Notes: generated by a model not told the origin, from the letters alone. DNA of 64,000 nt from Thermoanaerobacterium sp. RBIITD (GCF_900205865.1 NZ_LT906662.1:1687411-1751410), one strand, 5' to 3'. Positions 43,692-51,996 are shown, counted from the first letter of the stretch. Program-made: numbers and translations.

Positions 43692-43964
43692 ATGTTTTTT
43701 CATGGTTTTCCAGTGGTAATCATATACTTATCCGTTACGTATTTATTTTTGTTGATAGTGATATTGCCACATTTTCAAACAATACCTGAAATATCTGCTT
43801 TATTGTATGCTTTATTGATTGGTTTTACTGGTATATCAATAATATTTTCAGATGTTAATTTTCAAATAAAATTACAGGTAATTTTATTGTCTTTACTTTT
43901 TATAATTTCTGATTTTATTCTTTATAAAATTATTATCAATAAAAGAAAAAAACAAAAACATTAA
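43692..43964 (+). CDS. Small membrane protein, 90 aa
   Basis: Three hydrophobic segments and a basic C-terminus (NKRKKQKH). I recognise no family. The ATG at 43692 is preferred; an in-frame GTG at 43680 overlaps the GGAG site. It is followed by a copy of the 18-bp palindrome. Confidence 0.6.
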   Translation: MFFHGFPVVIIYLSVTYLFLLIVILPHFQTIPEISALLYALLIGFTGISIIFSDVNFQIKLQVILLSLLFIISDFILYKIIINKRKKQKH

Positions 43965-43965
43965 C

Positions 43966-43983
43966 AAGGTATGCGCATACCTT
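43966..43983. repeat. Palindrome copy 2 (AAGGTATGCGCATACCTT)
   Basis: A perfect 18-bp palindrome directly after the stop of the membrane-protein gene. It is identical to the copy at 57255 and contains the 16-bp core at 36622. The following 140 bases hold no gene I can support, only an isolated strong ribosome site (GGAAGGAGG near 44010) with no ORF behind it. Confidence 0.9.
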
Positions 43984-44123
43984 TAGCTGTGTATAAGTTA
44001 AGCAGAGAGTAGGAAGGAGGTAAAGGTACATTTTTCTTCAGCTAAATGATTTTTAGATAGAGTTTCCTGTGCTTAAGGTGATGAAATTGTAGTGCTAAAA
44101 AAATTCAAATTATTATATACTAT

Positions 44124-44477
44124 GTGAGTTTTGTGGTTTTTGTAAAATATAATGATTGTGATGCTGTGAATTTTATAGAAGGCAGTTTTATCAAAGATAC
44201 GATTGACTATTCTATAATTTATACTTTCAATGGTATAGATTATAGAATTACGGTGTGTACAATCCGTAAAAATGATAAATTTACAGTCGTTGAGATATTA
44301 TTTGATAAAAATATTCCAAATGAGATGATTGCAGAACTGTTGTCAATGAAGTGGGAAGTATTTTCACAATGTGAGGATGCAGTGGTTCAATTAGCAGCAT
44401 GTGTGTGGAAAGTTAACGATGTATATATAGTGGCATCTGTGAAAAAATGTGTAAGATTGATTAATCGTAGAAAATAA
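44124..44477 (+). CDS. Hypothetical protein, 117 aa, 5' end possibly damaged
   Basis: No family recognised; it looks like a compact alpha/beta protein. The GTG at 44124 has no ribosome site. Upstream, AAGGTG stands before ATG AAA TTG TAG (44081-44092), a four-codon frame that looks like the start of a gene broken by a small indel. The real start may be lost, or initiation may be unusual. Confidence 0.5.
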   Translation: MSFVVFVKYNDCDAVNFIEGSFIKDTIDYSIIYTFNGIDYRITVCTIRKNDKFTVVEILFDKNIPNEMIAELLSMKWEVFSQCEDAVVQLAACVWKVNDVYIVASVKKCVRLINRRK

Positions 44478-44530
44478 TACTAATCAAACAGTATTATCTT
44501 CACATTCCATATAAGAAAAATTATTCACAT

Positions 44531-44571
44531 CCTGCTATAAAGTAAGCCAAATGCAGGCTTTATTTTTTTTG
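44531..44571 (+). terminator. Terminator
   Basis: AAGCC and GGCTT (alternatively CCTGC and GCAGG) form a stem followed by eight T, just before the next ribosome site. Confidence 0.65.
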
Positions 44572-44591
44572 TCTAAAAGGAATGATAAAAA

Positions 44592-44789
44592 ATGGATAAG
44601 TCTGTTTATAAATCTTCAAAAGAAAGATTAATTACTATGAGAAAGAGGCATTTTGAGAGCAAAAATAGAGGTATAAGTAAACAATATACGCAGTGTATAG
44701 TAGATGAATATTTGCGTTTTGTAATAAGACAAGAAGCAGGTCAAGAATATATGCAGCGTATTATTGATGAATATTTTAGAAAGGACTAA
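44592..44789 (+). CDS. Hypothetical protein, 65 aa
   Basis: A basic, helical small protein. Two similar segments are visible (TQCIVDEYLRFVIR and MQRIIDEYFRKD), suggesting an internal helix repeat. AAAAGGAATG lies upstream. Unknown function; it sits directly before the DUF433 gene. Confidence 0.55.
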   Translation: MDKSVYKSSKERLITMRKRHFESKNRGISKQYTQCIVDEYLRFVIRQEAGQEYMQRIIDEYFRKD

Positions 44790-44793
44790 AAAC

Positions 44794-45057
44794 ATGGAAA
44801 ATGAATATTTCATTAAAAATTATTTTAAGTCAGTAGCAAAGAAGTATAAAGGAATAGTTGTAGACAATGATATACTTGCTGGTATGCCAACTATAAGTGG
44901 CAGGAGAATACCTGTTTCATTAATATTGTCATGTCTAAAAGATAATATGTCAATTGAGGAGATATGCAGTGAATATTCATTAACTGAAGAAGATGTCAAA
45001 AATGCCATAGATTTCGCTATCGATCTGTTAGATTATCCATATCAGTCAGATGTTTAA
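44794..45057 (+). CDS. DUF433-domain protein (antitoxin-like HTH)
   Basis: 87 residues. VVDNDILAGMPTISGRRIPVSLIL and NMSIEEICSEYSLTEEDVKNAI are the DUF433 signature, a small HTH fold found in VapB45-type antitoxins and in stand-alone regulators. No obvious PIN toxin lies next to it, so a toxin-antitoxin role is not supported here. The ATG at 44794 lies four bases after the previous stop. Confidence 0.8.
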   Translation: MENEYFIKNYFKSVAKKYKGIVVDNDILAGMPTISGRRIPVSLILSCLKDNMSIEEICSEYSLTEEDVKNAIDFAIDLLDYPYQSDV

Positions 45058-45087
45058 TTATTAATTTTAAAACGGAGGTGAAAAATC

Positions 45088-45237
45088 ATGGAAATAGTCA
45101 TAGACGGCGTAGTGGATACAAGAGAAAATCCTATGAGTGCCGATAATTTTCTTGATAAGTTCATTGAGTGGATAGAAGAAAATCATTGGTATTTTGGCGG
45201 TACTGTCAGAGAGTATAACGAGAACAAAGAAGATTAG
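45088..45237 (+). CDS. Hypothetical small acidic protein, 49 aa
   Basis: It opens MEIVIDGVVDTRENPMSADNFLDKFIEWIEE. The pattern DKFIEWIEENHWYFGG is common in small ICE and phage proteins of unknown role. AACGGAGGTG precedes the ATG at 45088. Too short for function assignment. Confidence 0.65.
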   Translation: MEIVIDGVVDTRENPMSADNFLDKFIEWIEENHWYFGGTVREYNENKED

Positions 45238-45258
45238 AAAAAGGCAAATTAACAGAAA

Positions 45259-45287
45259 GAGGCTGCAAAAAGAAACAGTCTCTTTTT
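45259..45287 (+). terminator. Terminator before the nusG paralogue
   Basis: AGAGGCTG and CAGTCTCT (one G-T pair) around an A-rich loop, then seven T. Confidence 0.75.
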
Positions 45288-45348
45288 TTGTGCCTAAAAA
45301 CATCAAAAAGGACATTCAATTTTAAATAAAGAGAAAGGATTGAAAAAC

Positions 45349-45873
45349 ATGATAGAAACGAAAGAAAAGCCAAAGTGGTATGCAGTACAAACCTTAACTA
45401 ACCATGAAAATAAAGTGAAACAAAAAATAGATATGATAATTCAAAACGGTACTTATAAAAACTTAATATTGCGTGCTGAAGTTCCTACACAAAAAGAGAC
45501 AGTTAGACAAAATGGAAAAATAAAAGAAGTTGAAAAAAAGTTATTGCCTAGTTATGTACTCGTAAAAATGGTTATGACACGTGATACATGGTATGTAATA
45601 AGGAACATTAAAGGTGTTGTAGGATATGTAGGACCAGATAGGCAGCCTGTTCCTCTTTCAAACGAGGAATTAAGGCGTATTTTTGTTTATGATACTGAAA
45701 ATTATGGACTGTTTAATGTAAATGATAATGTGCTTGTGAAAGACGGACCTTTTACAGGCTGTATAGGAACTGTCAAAGAACTTAATAAAAATGGCGTAAG
45801 TGTTTACTTAACAATGTTTGACAGAGAAACAAAAGTAGACTTCAATTACGAACAGTTAGAAAAAATTAGTTAA
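45349..45873 (+). CDS. NusG paralogue (LoaP-like transcription elongation/antitermination factor)
   Basis: 174 residues: NGN domain (PKWYAVQTLTNHENKVKQKI ... KKLLPSYVLVKMVMTRDTWYVIRNIKGVVGYVG) and a C-terminal KOW domain (NDNVLVKDGPFTGCIGTVKELN). The chromosomal nusG normally sits with secE and rplK, so this ICE copy is a specialised paralogue. LoaP and UpxY/RfaH-type paralogues let polymerase read through terminators in long operons. It is surrounded by co-directional terminators it could act on. The ATG at 45349 is chosen over TTG 45340. Confidence 0.9.
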   Translation: MIETKEKPKWYAVQTLTNHENKVKQKIDMIIQNGTYKNLILRAEVPTQKETVRQNGKIKEVEKKLLPSYVLVKMVMTRDTWYVIRNIKGVVGYVGPDRQPVPLSNEELRRIFVYDTENYGLFNVNDNVLVKDGPFTGCIGTVKELNKNGVSVYLTMFDRETKVDFNYEQLEKIS

Positions 45874-45888
45874 TAGTAAATCTACATA

Positions 45889-45917
45889 TTGACAAAATAT
45901 ATAAATAGATATACTAT
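45889..45917 (+). promoter_or_regulatory. Internal sigma-A-type promoter
   Basis: TTGACA (45889-45894), a 17-base spacer and TACTAT (45912-45917), 20 bases before the HNH gene. It is one of the few clear promoters inside the ICE arm. Confidence 0.7.
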
Positions 45918-45936
45918 ATAGTTAAAGGTGATTTTG

Positions 45937-46737
45937 ATGGGAGATGTAATATCACTTAAAAAGAATAGCCGTATAGTTGATGATTCTGTTATTCAAGAAG
46001 TTAGAAAGGACTATTGTGAGTATTGCGGAAAACCTGGCAAAACACACGTTCACCATATTAAGACACGTGGCGCAGGCGGAGACGATGTTAAAGAAAATTT
46101 GATTAGCCTGTGTCCTGAATGTCACGCAAAAGTTCACAATGGAAATATAGATAGATATGATCTTGTAATTATAGTTTCTATACGTGAAAAGAAAACGCCT
46201 GAAGAAATATGTAGAATTATAAAGCTTCCTATACCTGATAAATTTCCTAATTTTAAAAAGATAAATGAGCCTTCCCTAGAAGAACTCATTCAGGCATATA
46301 TAAGTTTGAATGAGCAGGAAATAGACTGTCGCTGGGAGAAAGGACGTATAGCGGATGTGCTTTTGCAAAACAATGTAAAAGCAACTTGGATTTCGAGTCA
46401 GACAGGTGACAGTCCAGCACAGATAAGAGAGTTAGCAAAAGTGTACAGAGCTTTTCCTGACGAAAGTTTAAGGATACCGACTTTATCATGGTTCCATCAC
46501 AGAATAGCTGCCAATACAGATGATCCGCAGAAATGGATCGAGTATGCAGCAAGCCATGAATTAAGCACACGGGAACTTACAAAAGCCATAAAAGAAGCTG
46601 AAAAACAGCCTTTAACAGAAGAAGAAAAGCTTAAAGAAAAGGCAGAAAAAATTGTAAAGGCTTTTGAGGACGTTCAGAAAAAGAACGCAGAGCTTGGAAG
46701 GTGGATTTTCGAGGAAATTCAAAAGAGGTGTGAATAA
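45937..46737 (+). CDS. HNH endonuclease-domain protein with ParB-like helical C-terminus
   Basis: 266 residues. An N-terminal HNH zinc nuclease fold has CEYCGKPGKTHVHHIKTRGAGG ... LISLCPECHAKVHNG (in part). The C-terminal half is helical with an HTH-like section (WEKGRIADVLLQNNVKATWISSQTG) and a segment resembling ParB/KorB-type or phage DNA-binding regions (DPQKWIEYAASHELSTRELTKAI). It is probably a DNA nicking or cutting protein of the ICE; its role is not known. Confidence 0.75.
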   Translation: MGDVISLKKNSRIVDDSVIQEVRKDYCEYCGKPGKTHVHHIKTRGAGGDDVKENLISLCPECHAKVHNGNIDRYDLVIIVSIREKKTPEEICRIIKLPIPDKFPNFKKINEPSLEELIQAYISLNEQEIDCRWEKGRIADVLLQNNVKATWISSQTGDSPAQIRELAKVYRAFPDESLRIPTLSWFHHRIAANTDDPQKWIEYAASHELSTRELTKAIKEAEKQPLTEEEKLKEKAEKIVKAFEDVQKKNAELGRWIFEEIQKRCE

Positions 46738-46944
46738 ATGGAAAGAGAAATTTTAAAAAAGATATTAGACTTGGTTAACGAAGGACATACAGTATCTTTT
46801 GAGGAAGATTTGGGTGGAAATACAATAACAATATATTTAGATGATATGCATACGCATTGTGGTGCGCCTGATGGAGATTTTGATACTTTAATTAGAAGTT
46901 TGTATGACCTTTTGATTAATAACCGTGGACTTTCATGGGCGTAG
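46738..46944 (+). CDS. Hypothetical protein, 68 aa
   Basis: It begins directly after the HNH gene stop. Small and acidic; the central run YLDDMHTHCGAPDG carries His and Cys residues. No family recognised. Tight spacing suggests co-translation with the HNH gene. Confidence 0.55.
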   Translation: MEREILKKILDLVNEGHTVSFEEDLGGNTITIYLDDMHTHCGAPDGDFDTLIRSLYDLLINNRGLSWA

Positions 46945-46956
46945 AGGTGCTTTAAT

Positions 46957-47265
46957 ATGAACAATAAAGATAAATCAATTTATACTTTGACTATTCCTTG
47001 CGGTGGCGAAAAACATCAAATAAGCCTGACAAAAGAAGGAAAACTAAAACTTTTAAATCATACTGATGATGAGATAGAGATTGAATTAGCATTTGGAATA
47101 CTTGGCGGTGAGCTTCCAGAGTGCCTGAAAATTAAAAGAGCATGGGAAAATAATCTATGTAAAAGTGATTTTCGCTCTAATGATCCTGTTTTAGAGTATG
47201 CTCTTACATATCTTAAATTAGCTTTTCACATACTTCAACGGCGTTTGTTAAATATAGATTTTTAG
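46957..47265 (+). CDS. Hypothetical protein, tandem paralogue 1 (102 aa)
   Basis: The first 60 residues are nearly identical to the next gene: both open MNNKDKSIYTLT, share ISLTKEGKLKL, a TDDEIE run and LGGELPEC. This copy ends after a short helical tail without membrane segments. The leaders (GAGGTGCTTTAATATG) are the same too, so the pair arose by tandem duplication. Function unknown. Confidence 0.65.
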   Translation: MNNKDKSIYTLTIPCGGEKHQISLTKEGKLKLLNHTDDEIEIELAFGILGGELPECLKIKRAWENNLCKSDFRSNDPVLEYALTYLKLAFHILQRRLLNIDF

Positions 47266-47277
47266 AGGTGCTTTAAT

Positions 47278-47946
47278 ATGAACAATAAAGATAAGTCAAT
47301 TTATACTTTAACTGTTCCTTGTAGTGGCGAAAAACATCGAATAAGTCTGACGAAAGAAGGAAAACTGAAGCTTTGGGAACATACTGATGATGAGATAGAA
47401 GCTGAATTGGCACTTGAAAAGCTTGGCGGTGAGCTTCCAGAGTGTATTAAGATACAAAAAGCTTGGAAAAACAATACATGGAGAAATGATTCTTATTGGT
47501 TTGAACAACGTGACAATGATTCTGTTTTAGATGATGCTCTTGAATGTTTTGATTTTGCTTATAATTATAGAAATTCGTTTAAGAAAAAGATATTAGGCTT
47601 GATTGGAATTTTTATAGCAGGTTTTATAATTTCTGTAATCATATCTCTGATACAACAAAGATTTGATTTATTTTTGATATATATGTATGCATCTATTAAT
47701 GTAGTTTTTGGACTTTATTATGTTTATCTTTTTTTGGATATCTCATCTGTAATTGGAGAATTTTTTGTACCTTTTATTGTTGTAGTAGAATTTCTTTCTT
47801 ATTTTAGTTCACTGTATGATTTTAAGATAGTTAATGCTGTTATGCTTTTAATTTTTTTGTTTTTATATTTTGTTCCTATTATTGGCAATAAAATATTGCT
47901 TGGATTGATAAATGAGATTGAGAAGCCAAATTTTTTAAGAAGGTGA
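47278..47946 (+). CDS. Hypothetical protein, tandem paralogue 2 with membrane domain (222 aa)
   Basis: Same soluble N-terminal domain as the preceding gene, then four to five hydrophobic helices from about residue 105 (KKKILGLIGIFIAGFIISVI onward). The shared soluble domain next to and fused with a membrane anchor suggests a membrane sensor or partner pair. No known family. Confidence 0.65.
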   Translation: MNNKDKSIYTLTVPCSGEKHRISLTKEGKLKLWEHTDDEIEAELALEKLGGELPECIKIQKAWKNNTWRNDSYWFEQRDNDSVLDDALECFDFAYNYRNSFKKKILGLIGIFIAGFIISVIISLIQQRFDLFLIYMYASINVVFGLYYVYLFLDISSVIGEFFVPFIVVVEFLSYFSSLYDFKIVNAVMLLIFLFLYFVPIIGNKILLGLINEIEKPNFLRR

Positions 47947-47950
47947 TTTT

Positions 47951-50062
47951 ATGGAAATTGCCAATGCAGTGATCGACAGAATAATTTATGAAGCAGATAA
48001 CTTCACAGTAGCGTCTGTAAAAACGTCAAATAACAGGTTTATTGCAACACTCAATCAACGCTGCCGTAAAGGACAGAAGATGAACCTGCACGGCGATTGG
48101 GTAGTACATAAAAAATATGGCAGGCAATTCAAAGTAATACAGACAGAAATACCTGAAAATATTACAAGTACAGATGTTGAGATATTTTTGCAGAATATAA
48201 AAGGAATAGGACCGAAACGTGCAAAGAAAATAGCCGATACGTTTGGCAGAGATTCAATTGAAATAATCGAAAAAGAACCTGCAAGACTTAAGGAAATAGG
48301 TATACCAGAAAGCACTATAGAGCGGATATATAAAGAAATAATTGACAACAAAGAGTTCAATAAGGTCAAATTATCACTTCTTCCATTAGGCTTGTCGCTA
48401 AATACTATTAAAAAAGCTTACGACAAATATAAAGAAAACACATTAAACATGATAAAACAGAATCCATATAAAGTAGCTGAAGATATTTCAGGCATAGGCT
48501 TTATAAAAGCCGATGAAATTGCCAAAAAGGTTGGAATAGAGCATGATAATGTTTATAGAATCCAGTCAGGCTTGAAATATTGCTTGTATCAGGCAGGTAT
48601 ACAAGGACATTTATATTTGCCTATAACGACGCTTTGCAATACAGCGTCAAAACTGCTTGGAATAAGCTATATGAAGGTTTTTGAACAGGCACAATATCTA
48701 AACCATATTAAGGACGTATATGATGACAACGGAAATGTATATTTAGCTTTTAATTATGCTGAAGAAACCTTTATAGCTGAAAAACTTTTAAGAATGTTAA
48801 ATACAAATGTAAAGGAAGTTAGGAATGTTGATAGGTTGATTCAAGAAGTTGAATTTAAAAATAATATTAAATATGCGGACAAACAGATAGAAGCTATAAA
48901 GAAGTCATTAAACAGCAATATATCAGTTATAACAGGTTCACCTGGAACAGGCAAAACAAGCATTATCAAAGCAATAATATCAATATTAAAGTTTAATCAT
49001 CAAAGTTTTGCCCTTGCTTCTCCGACAGGCAAAGCAGCTAAAAGGCTTGAAGAAACCACTGGAGAAGAAGCAAAAACAATTCATAGGCTATTAGAGTGCA
49101 AATTTGATGAAAAAATGAAACATGTTAGATTTGACCGCAATGAGCAAAATCCTCTTGATGTTGATGCGGTGATAATTGATGAAACTTCTATGATAGACAA
49201 CGATCTTATGTACCACTTTCTAAAAGCCTTAAGAGATAATACAAAATTAATTCTTGTCGGAGATGTGGACCAGCTGCCATCTGTAGGTGCAGGCAACATT
49301 TTAAAAGACATAATAGAGTCTGAAAAAGTACCTGTGACGAAGCTTGATGTAATATTCAGGCAGAAAGAAATGTCCTCAATAATAACTAATTCAAAACTTA
49401 TTAACGAAGGCAAAATGCCTGAATTTAACAACAAAGACTTCATTTTTTATGACTTAATAAGTCCTGAACAAATTGTCAAAGAGTTTGTGAAAGAAATTAA
49501 AAGCGGTAAATCACTTGATGATGTACAGATCCTAACGCCTATGAAAAAGACTGATATAGGTTCATTGGAACTAAACAGATTAGTGCAGGAAGTTGTAAAT
49601 CCAGCATGTCCTAGTAAGGAAGAAATAAGGTATGGCGAAAAACTATTTAGAGTTGGAGACAAAGTAATGCAGACTTCAAATAACTATGAAAAAGAGATTT
49701 TTAACGGAGATACAGGATATATAAAACGTGCTTATGTAGATGATGACGGTGTCAGGCGTGTCGAAGTTGACTTTGATGGACGTAATATTGAACTTATTGA
49801 GGAAGAACTGAAAGACATAATGTTAGCCTATGCTATTACTGTCCATAAGAGTCAAGGCAGTGAGTATGACACTGTTATAATGCCTATAACAACCAGTCAT
49901 TACATCATGTTGAAACGTAATTTAATTTATACAGGTGTTACGAGAGCAAAAAGAGTCGTCAAGATATTTGGAAGTAAACAGGCGGTAAGCATTGCGGTGC
50001 GTACAATTGACAGTTCAAAGCGTTATACAGGTTTGAAGGACAGATTGAAGAATACAGTTTAA
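47951..50062 (+). CDS. recD2: RecD2-type ATP-dependent DNA helicase (YrrC-like)
   Basis: 703 residues: an N-terminal OB/helix-hairpin-helix region (NIKGIGPKRAKKIADTFG and ISGIGFIKADEIAKKVG), then a superfamily 1B helicase with Walker A ITGSPGTGKTS, motif II IIDETSMID, LVGDVDQLPSVGAG and the C-terminal ITVHKSQGSEYD. RecD2 works 5'-3' without RecBC. On an ICE it could act in replication or recombination of the transferred strand. Confidence 0.93.
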   Translation: MEIANAVIDRIIYEADNFTVASVKTSNNRFIATLNQRCRKGQKMNLHGDWVVHKKYGRQFKVIQTEIPENITSTDVEIFLQNIKGIGPKRAKKIADTFGRDSIEIIEKEPARLKEIGIPESTIERIYKEIIDNKEFNKVKLSLLPLGLSLNTIKKAYDKYKENTLNMIKQNPYKVAEDISGIGFIKADEIAKKVGIEHDNVYRIQSGLKYCLYQAGIQGHLYLPITTLCNTASKLLGISYMKVFEQAQYLNHIKDVYDDNGNVYLAFNYAEETFIAEKLLRMLNTNVKEVRNVDRLIQEVEFKNNIKYADKQIEAIKKSLNSNISVITGSPGTGKTSIIKAIISILKFNHQSFALASPTGKAAKRLEETTGEEAKTIHRLLECKFDEKMKHVRFDRNEQNPLDVDAVIIDETSMIDNDLMYHFLKALRDNTKLILVGDVDQLPSVGAGNILKDIIESEKVPVTKLDVIFRQKEMSSIITNSKLINEGKMPEFNNKDFIFYDLISPEQIVKEFVKEIKSGKSLDDVQILTPMKKTDIGSLELNRLVQEVVNPACPSKEEIRYGEKLFRVGDKVMQTSNNYEKEIFNGDTGYIKRAYVDDDGVRRVEVDFDGRNIELIEEELKDIMLAYAITVHKSQGSEYDTVIMPITTSHYIMLKRNLIYTGVTRAKRVVKIFGSKQAVSIAVRTIDSSKRYTGLKDRLKNTV

Positions 50063-50103
50063 TGTATAGTTAAAAAATTAAGTGTAAAAAGGAGGAATTT
50101 TGG

Positions 50104-50283
50104 ATGTCTTTAATAACATTATTATTGCTTTCAGTTTTTGCTTTGATTTTTGTTACTGGCTTTGCTGTTGTGACACGTGGTGAAATTCTTGGTGAACAAT
50201 TAGGATTTTTGATAATAGTTCTTTTGGGCGTGGTGTTTATATGTAGTGTTGGAATTATAGCAACGTATGTAGGTATACGTTAA
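50104..50283 (+). CDS. Small membrane protein, 59 aa
   Basis: Two TM helices (LITLLLLSVFALIFVTGFAVV and LGFLIIVLLGVVFICSVGII, in part) joined by a short polar loop. AAAAAGGAGG precedes the ATG. Typical of small ICE membrane proteins; unknown role. Confidence 0.6.
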   Translation: MSLITLLLLSVFALIFVTGFAVVTRGEILGEQLGFLIIVLLGVVFICSVGIIATYVGIR

Positions 50284-50305
50284 TGTGTGTAAAGGAGGAA
50301 TTTAA

Positions 50306-50320
50306 ATGATGCCTTTTTTA
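50306..50320 (+). pseudogene. 5' remnant of a small gene interrupted by the IscB element
   Basis: AAAGGAGG followed by ATG ATG CCT TTT TTA looks like a normal gene start, but after five codons the DNA becomes the end of the IscB transposon. A possible 3' part resumes at 51924. Confidence 0.45.
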
Positions 50321-50321
50321 A

Positions 50322-50573
50322 GTCAACTACCCCCGCTTATAGAAGCGGAGGCTTGAAAGAAAGCCTTGGTTGATTAGCCTGAGTCACAAAAGTGGCTACG
50401 TTATGCAAGAATGATATAGGCACCATAGGATACTCCACAAGTCCTGTGCTCTGCGTGCAGTGGTTAAACATCTCTGAAGGGGTAGGAGAAGTGCTGCTGC
50501 TGAAAACCTTGCATAACATTGGCGATGTGGACTTACGCCGAAAGGCGAGTTATTTCCGAAAGGAGATTTTAAA
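50322..50573 (+). ncRNA. HEARO / omega RNA of IscB
   Basis: About 250 bases of relatively GC-rich, hairpin-rich DNA lie directly upstream of iscB without a convincing ORF. They start with the terminal hairpin CCCCCGCTTATAGAAGCGG and end with GCCGAAAGGC and the iscB ribosome site. This placement and layout match HEARO (HNH endonuclease-associated RNA and ORF). The guide would be the bases just upstream, about 50303-50320, from the flanking gene. Confidence 0.82.
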
Positions 50574-51887
50574 GTGGTATATGTCATTTCAAAAGAAGGC
50601 AAACCTTTGATGCCGACAAAAAGGCATGGAAAAGCAAGACATCTGCTTAAAGACGGAAAGGCTAAAGTCATAAGAACTAAACCTTTTACAATACAATTGC
50701 TGTATGACACGACAAAATACACACAACCTGTAACATTAGGAATAGATAGCGGATATGATCATATAGGATTTTCAGCAGTAACAGAAAAAGAAGAACTTAT
50801 TTCTGGAGAAGTTGAATTGCTTAAAAGTATGTCTGAAAGACTTAAAGAAAGAAGAATGTACAGAAGGCAAAGAAGGAACAGACTTCGTTATAGGCCGCCT
50901 CGCTTTGACAATAGAAAAAAGGACGAAGGCTGGCTTCCTCCTTCAATACAGCATAAATTTGACAGTCATATAAGATTTGTTGATTTCATAAAAAAGATAC
51001 TTCCTATAACTGAAGTAATTATAGAAGTAGCGAAATTTGATATACAAAAAATCAAGAATCCAGATATTAAAGGCAGTGAATATCAAGAAGGCAAACAGAA
51101 AGGATTTTGGAATGTAAGAGAATACGTAATGTATAGAGACAATTACGAATGTCAAAATCCTAACTGCCAGAACAAGTCAAAAAAGAAAAAACTTCAAGTA
51201 CATCATATAGGCTATTGGAAAAATGATTATAGCAATAGACCTTCTAATTTGATAACATTATGCAGTAAATGCCATGTACCTAAAAATCATAAGAAAACAG
51301 GATTTTTATATAAGTGGCAGCCTAAATTAAAAAGTTTCAAAGCAGAAACTTTTATGACAACAGTGAGATGGAAATTAGTTGATACGCTTAAATGCAAATA
51401 TACCTTTGGCTATGTTACTAATGCTAAAAGAGAAGAATTAAAACTTAAAAAAACACATTATAATGACGCTTTTGTAATAGCAAGAGGAAGTAATCAAGAA
51501 AGAGTAATGCCTGTTTTCTTTGAACAGATTAGAAGAAATAACAGATCACTGGAGAAATTCTATGATGCAAAATACGTTGATGCAAGAGACAAAAAAATCA
51601 AGACAGGGCAGGAACTTTTCAATGGCAGAAGAACACGAAACAAAAACTATAATACAGAAAATTTGCACAAATACAGGGAACAAAAGATATCCAAAGGCAG
51701 AAGGAGTACTAGGAAACAAAGATATTTCTATCAACCGAAAGATATTGTTATATTTGAGAACAACAAATATATAGTCAAAGGTGTTCAAAACAAAGGTAGC
51801 TATATTAAACTTCACGGGATATCTAAACCTGTTAAAACTGAATTAATCAAACCATACATGTTTAGAAAAGGACTTTGTGCAGTATAA
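50574..51887 (+). CDS. iscB: IscB RNA-guided nuclease
   Basis: 437 residues. The PLMP domain is at 11-14 (GKPLMPTKRHGKARHLL). RuvC-I has Asp58 in LGIDSGYDHIG, followed by the Arg-rich bridge helix (RRMYRRQRRNRLRYRPPR). RuvC-II is IIEVAKFD. The HNH domain is YECQNPNC ... LQVHHIGYW ... LITLCSKCH, and RuvC-III is KKTHYNDAFVIA. All catalytic sites appear intact, so it should be an active omega-RNA-guided double-strand nuclease, the ancestor group of Cas9. GTG start at 50574 after AAAGGAG. Confidence 0.95.
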   Translation: MVYVISKEGKPLMPTKRHGKARHLLKDGKAKVIRTKPFTIQLLYDTTKYTQPVTLGIDSGYDHIGFSAVTEKEELISGEVELLKSMSERLKERRMYRRQRRNRLRYRPPRFDNRKKDEGWLPPSIQHKFDSHIRFVDFIKKILPITEVIIEVAKFDIQKIKNPDIKGSEYQEGKQKGFWNVREYVMYRDNYECQNPNCQNKSKKKKLQVHHIGYWKNDYSNRPSNLITLCSKCHVPKNHKKTGFLYKWQPKLKSFKAETFMTTVRWKLVDTLKCKYTFGYVTNAKREELKLKKTHYNDAFVIARGSNQERVMPVFFEQIRRNNRSLEKFYDAKYVDARDKKIKTGQELFNGRRTRNKNYNTENLHKYREQKISKGRRSTRKQRYFYQPKDIVIFENNKYIVKGVQNKGSYIKLHGISKPVKTELIKPYMFRKGLCAV

Positions 51888-51923
51888 GCATTCATCTCCT
51901 ACCTATAGAGGTAGGAGTCTTCT

Positions 51924-51996
51924 GCTAAGTAGCGATAAAAGAATACGAACATTTCTATTTGATCCAACTGCCAAAATATCGCACAACAGTTTCTAA
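51924..51996 (+). pseudogene. 3' remnant of the gene interrupted by the IscB element
   Basis: An open frame (LSSDKRIRTFLFDPTAKISHNSF, frame beginning 51925) runs from the end of the IscB element to TAA at 51994-51996, inside the loop of a hairpin, as for other ICE genes. If the left flank ends at 50319, joining it with 51924 restores one frame from the ATG at 50306. Confidence 0.35.

Larger units (their letters stand above)
50319..51923 (+). mobile_element. IscB transposon (IS200/IS605-related, non-autonomous)
   Basis: It comprises an omega-RNA region and iscB, bounded by subterminal hairpins: CTCCGCTTCTATAAGCGGGG on the minus strand at the left end (covering roughly 50331-50352), and CTCCTACCT/AGGTAGGAG at the right end (51896-51917). 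No TnpA transposase is present, so it needs one in trans. The ends are homologous to those of the TnpB element at 57373, in opposite orientation to the gene. Boundaries are estimates, plus or minus a few bases. Confidence 0.75.

Noticed and set aside
44592-45057. Toxin-antitoxin pair (65-aa protein plus DUF433)
   Set aside because: The small upstream protein has no PIN or other toxin motif, so only the DUF433 call is kept.
45349-45873. Housekeeping nusG
   Set aside because: It lacks secE/rplK neighbours and lies in the ICE, so it is treated as a specialised paralogue.
50392-50722. ORFs on both strands within 50392-50722
   Set aside because: They lie in the HEARO/omega RNA and the antisense of the iscB start; no ribosome sites.
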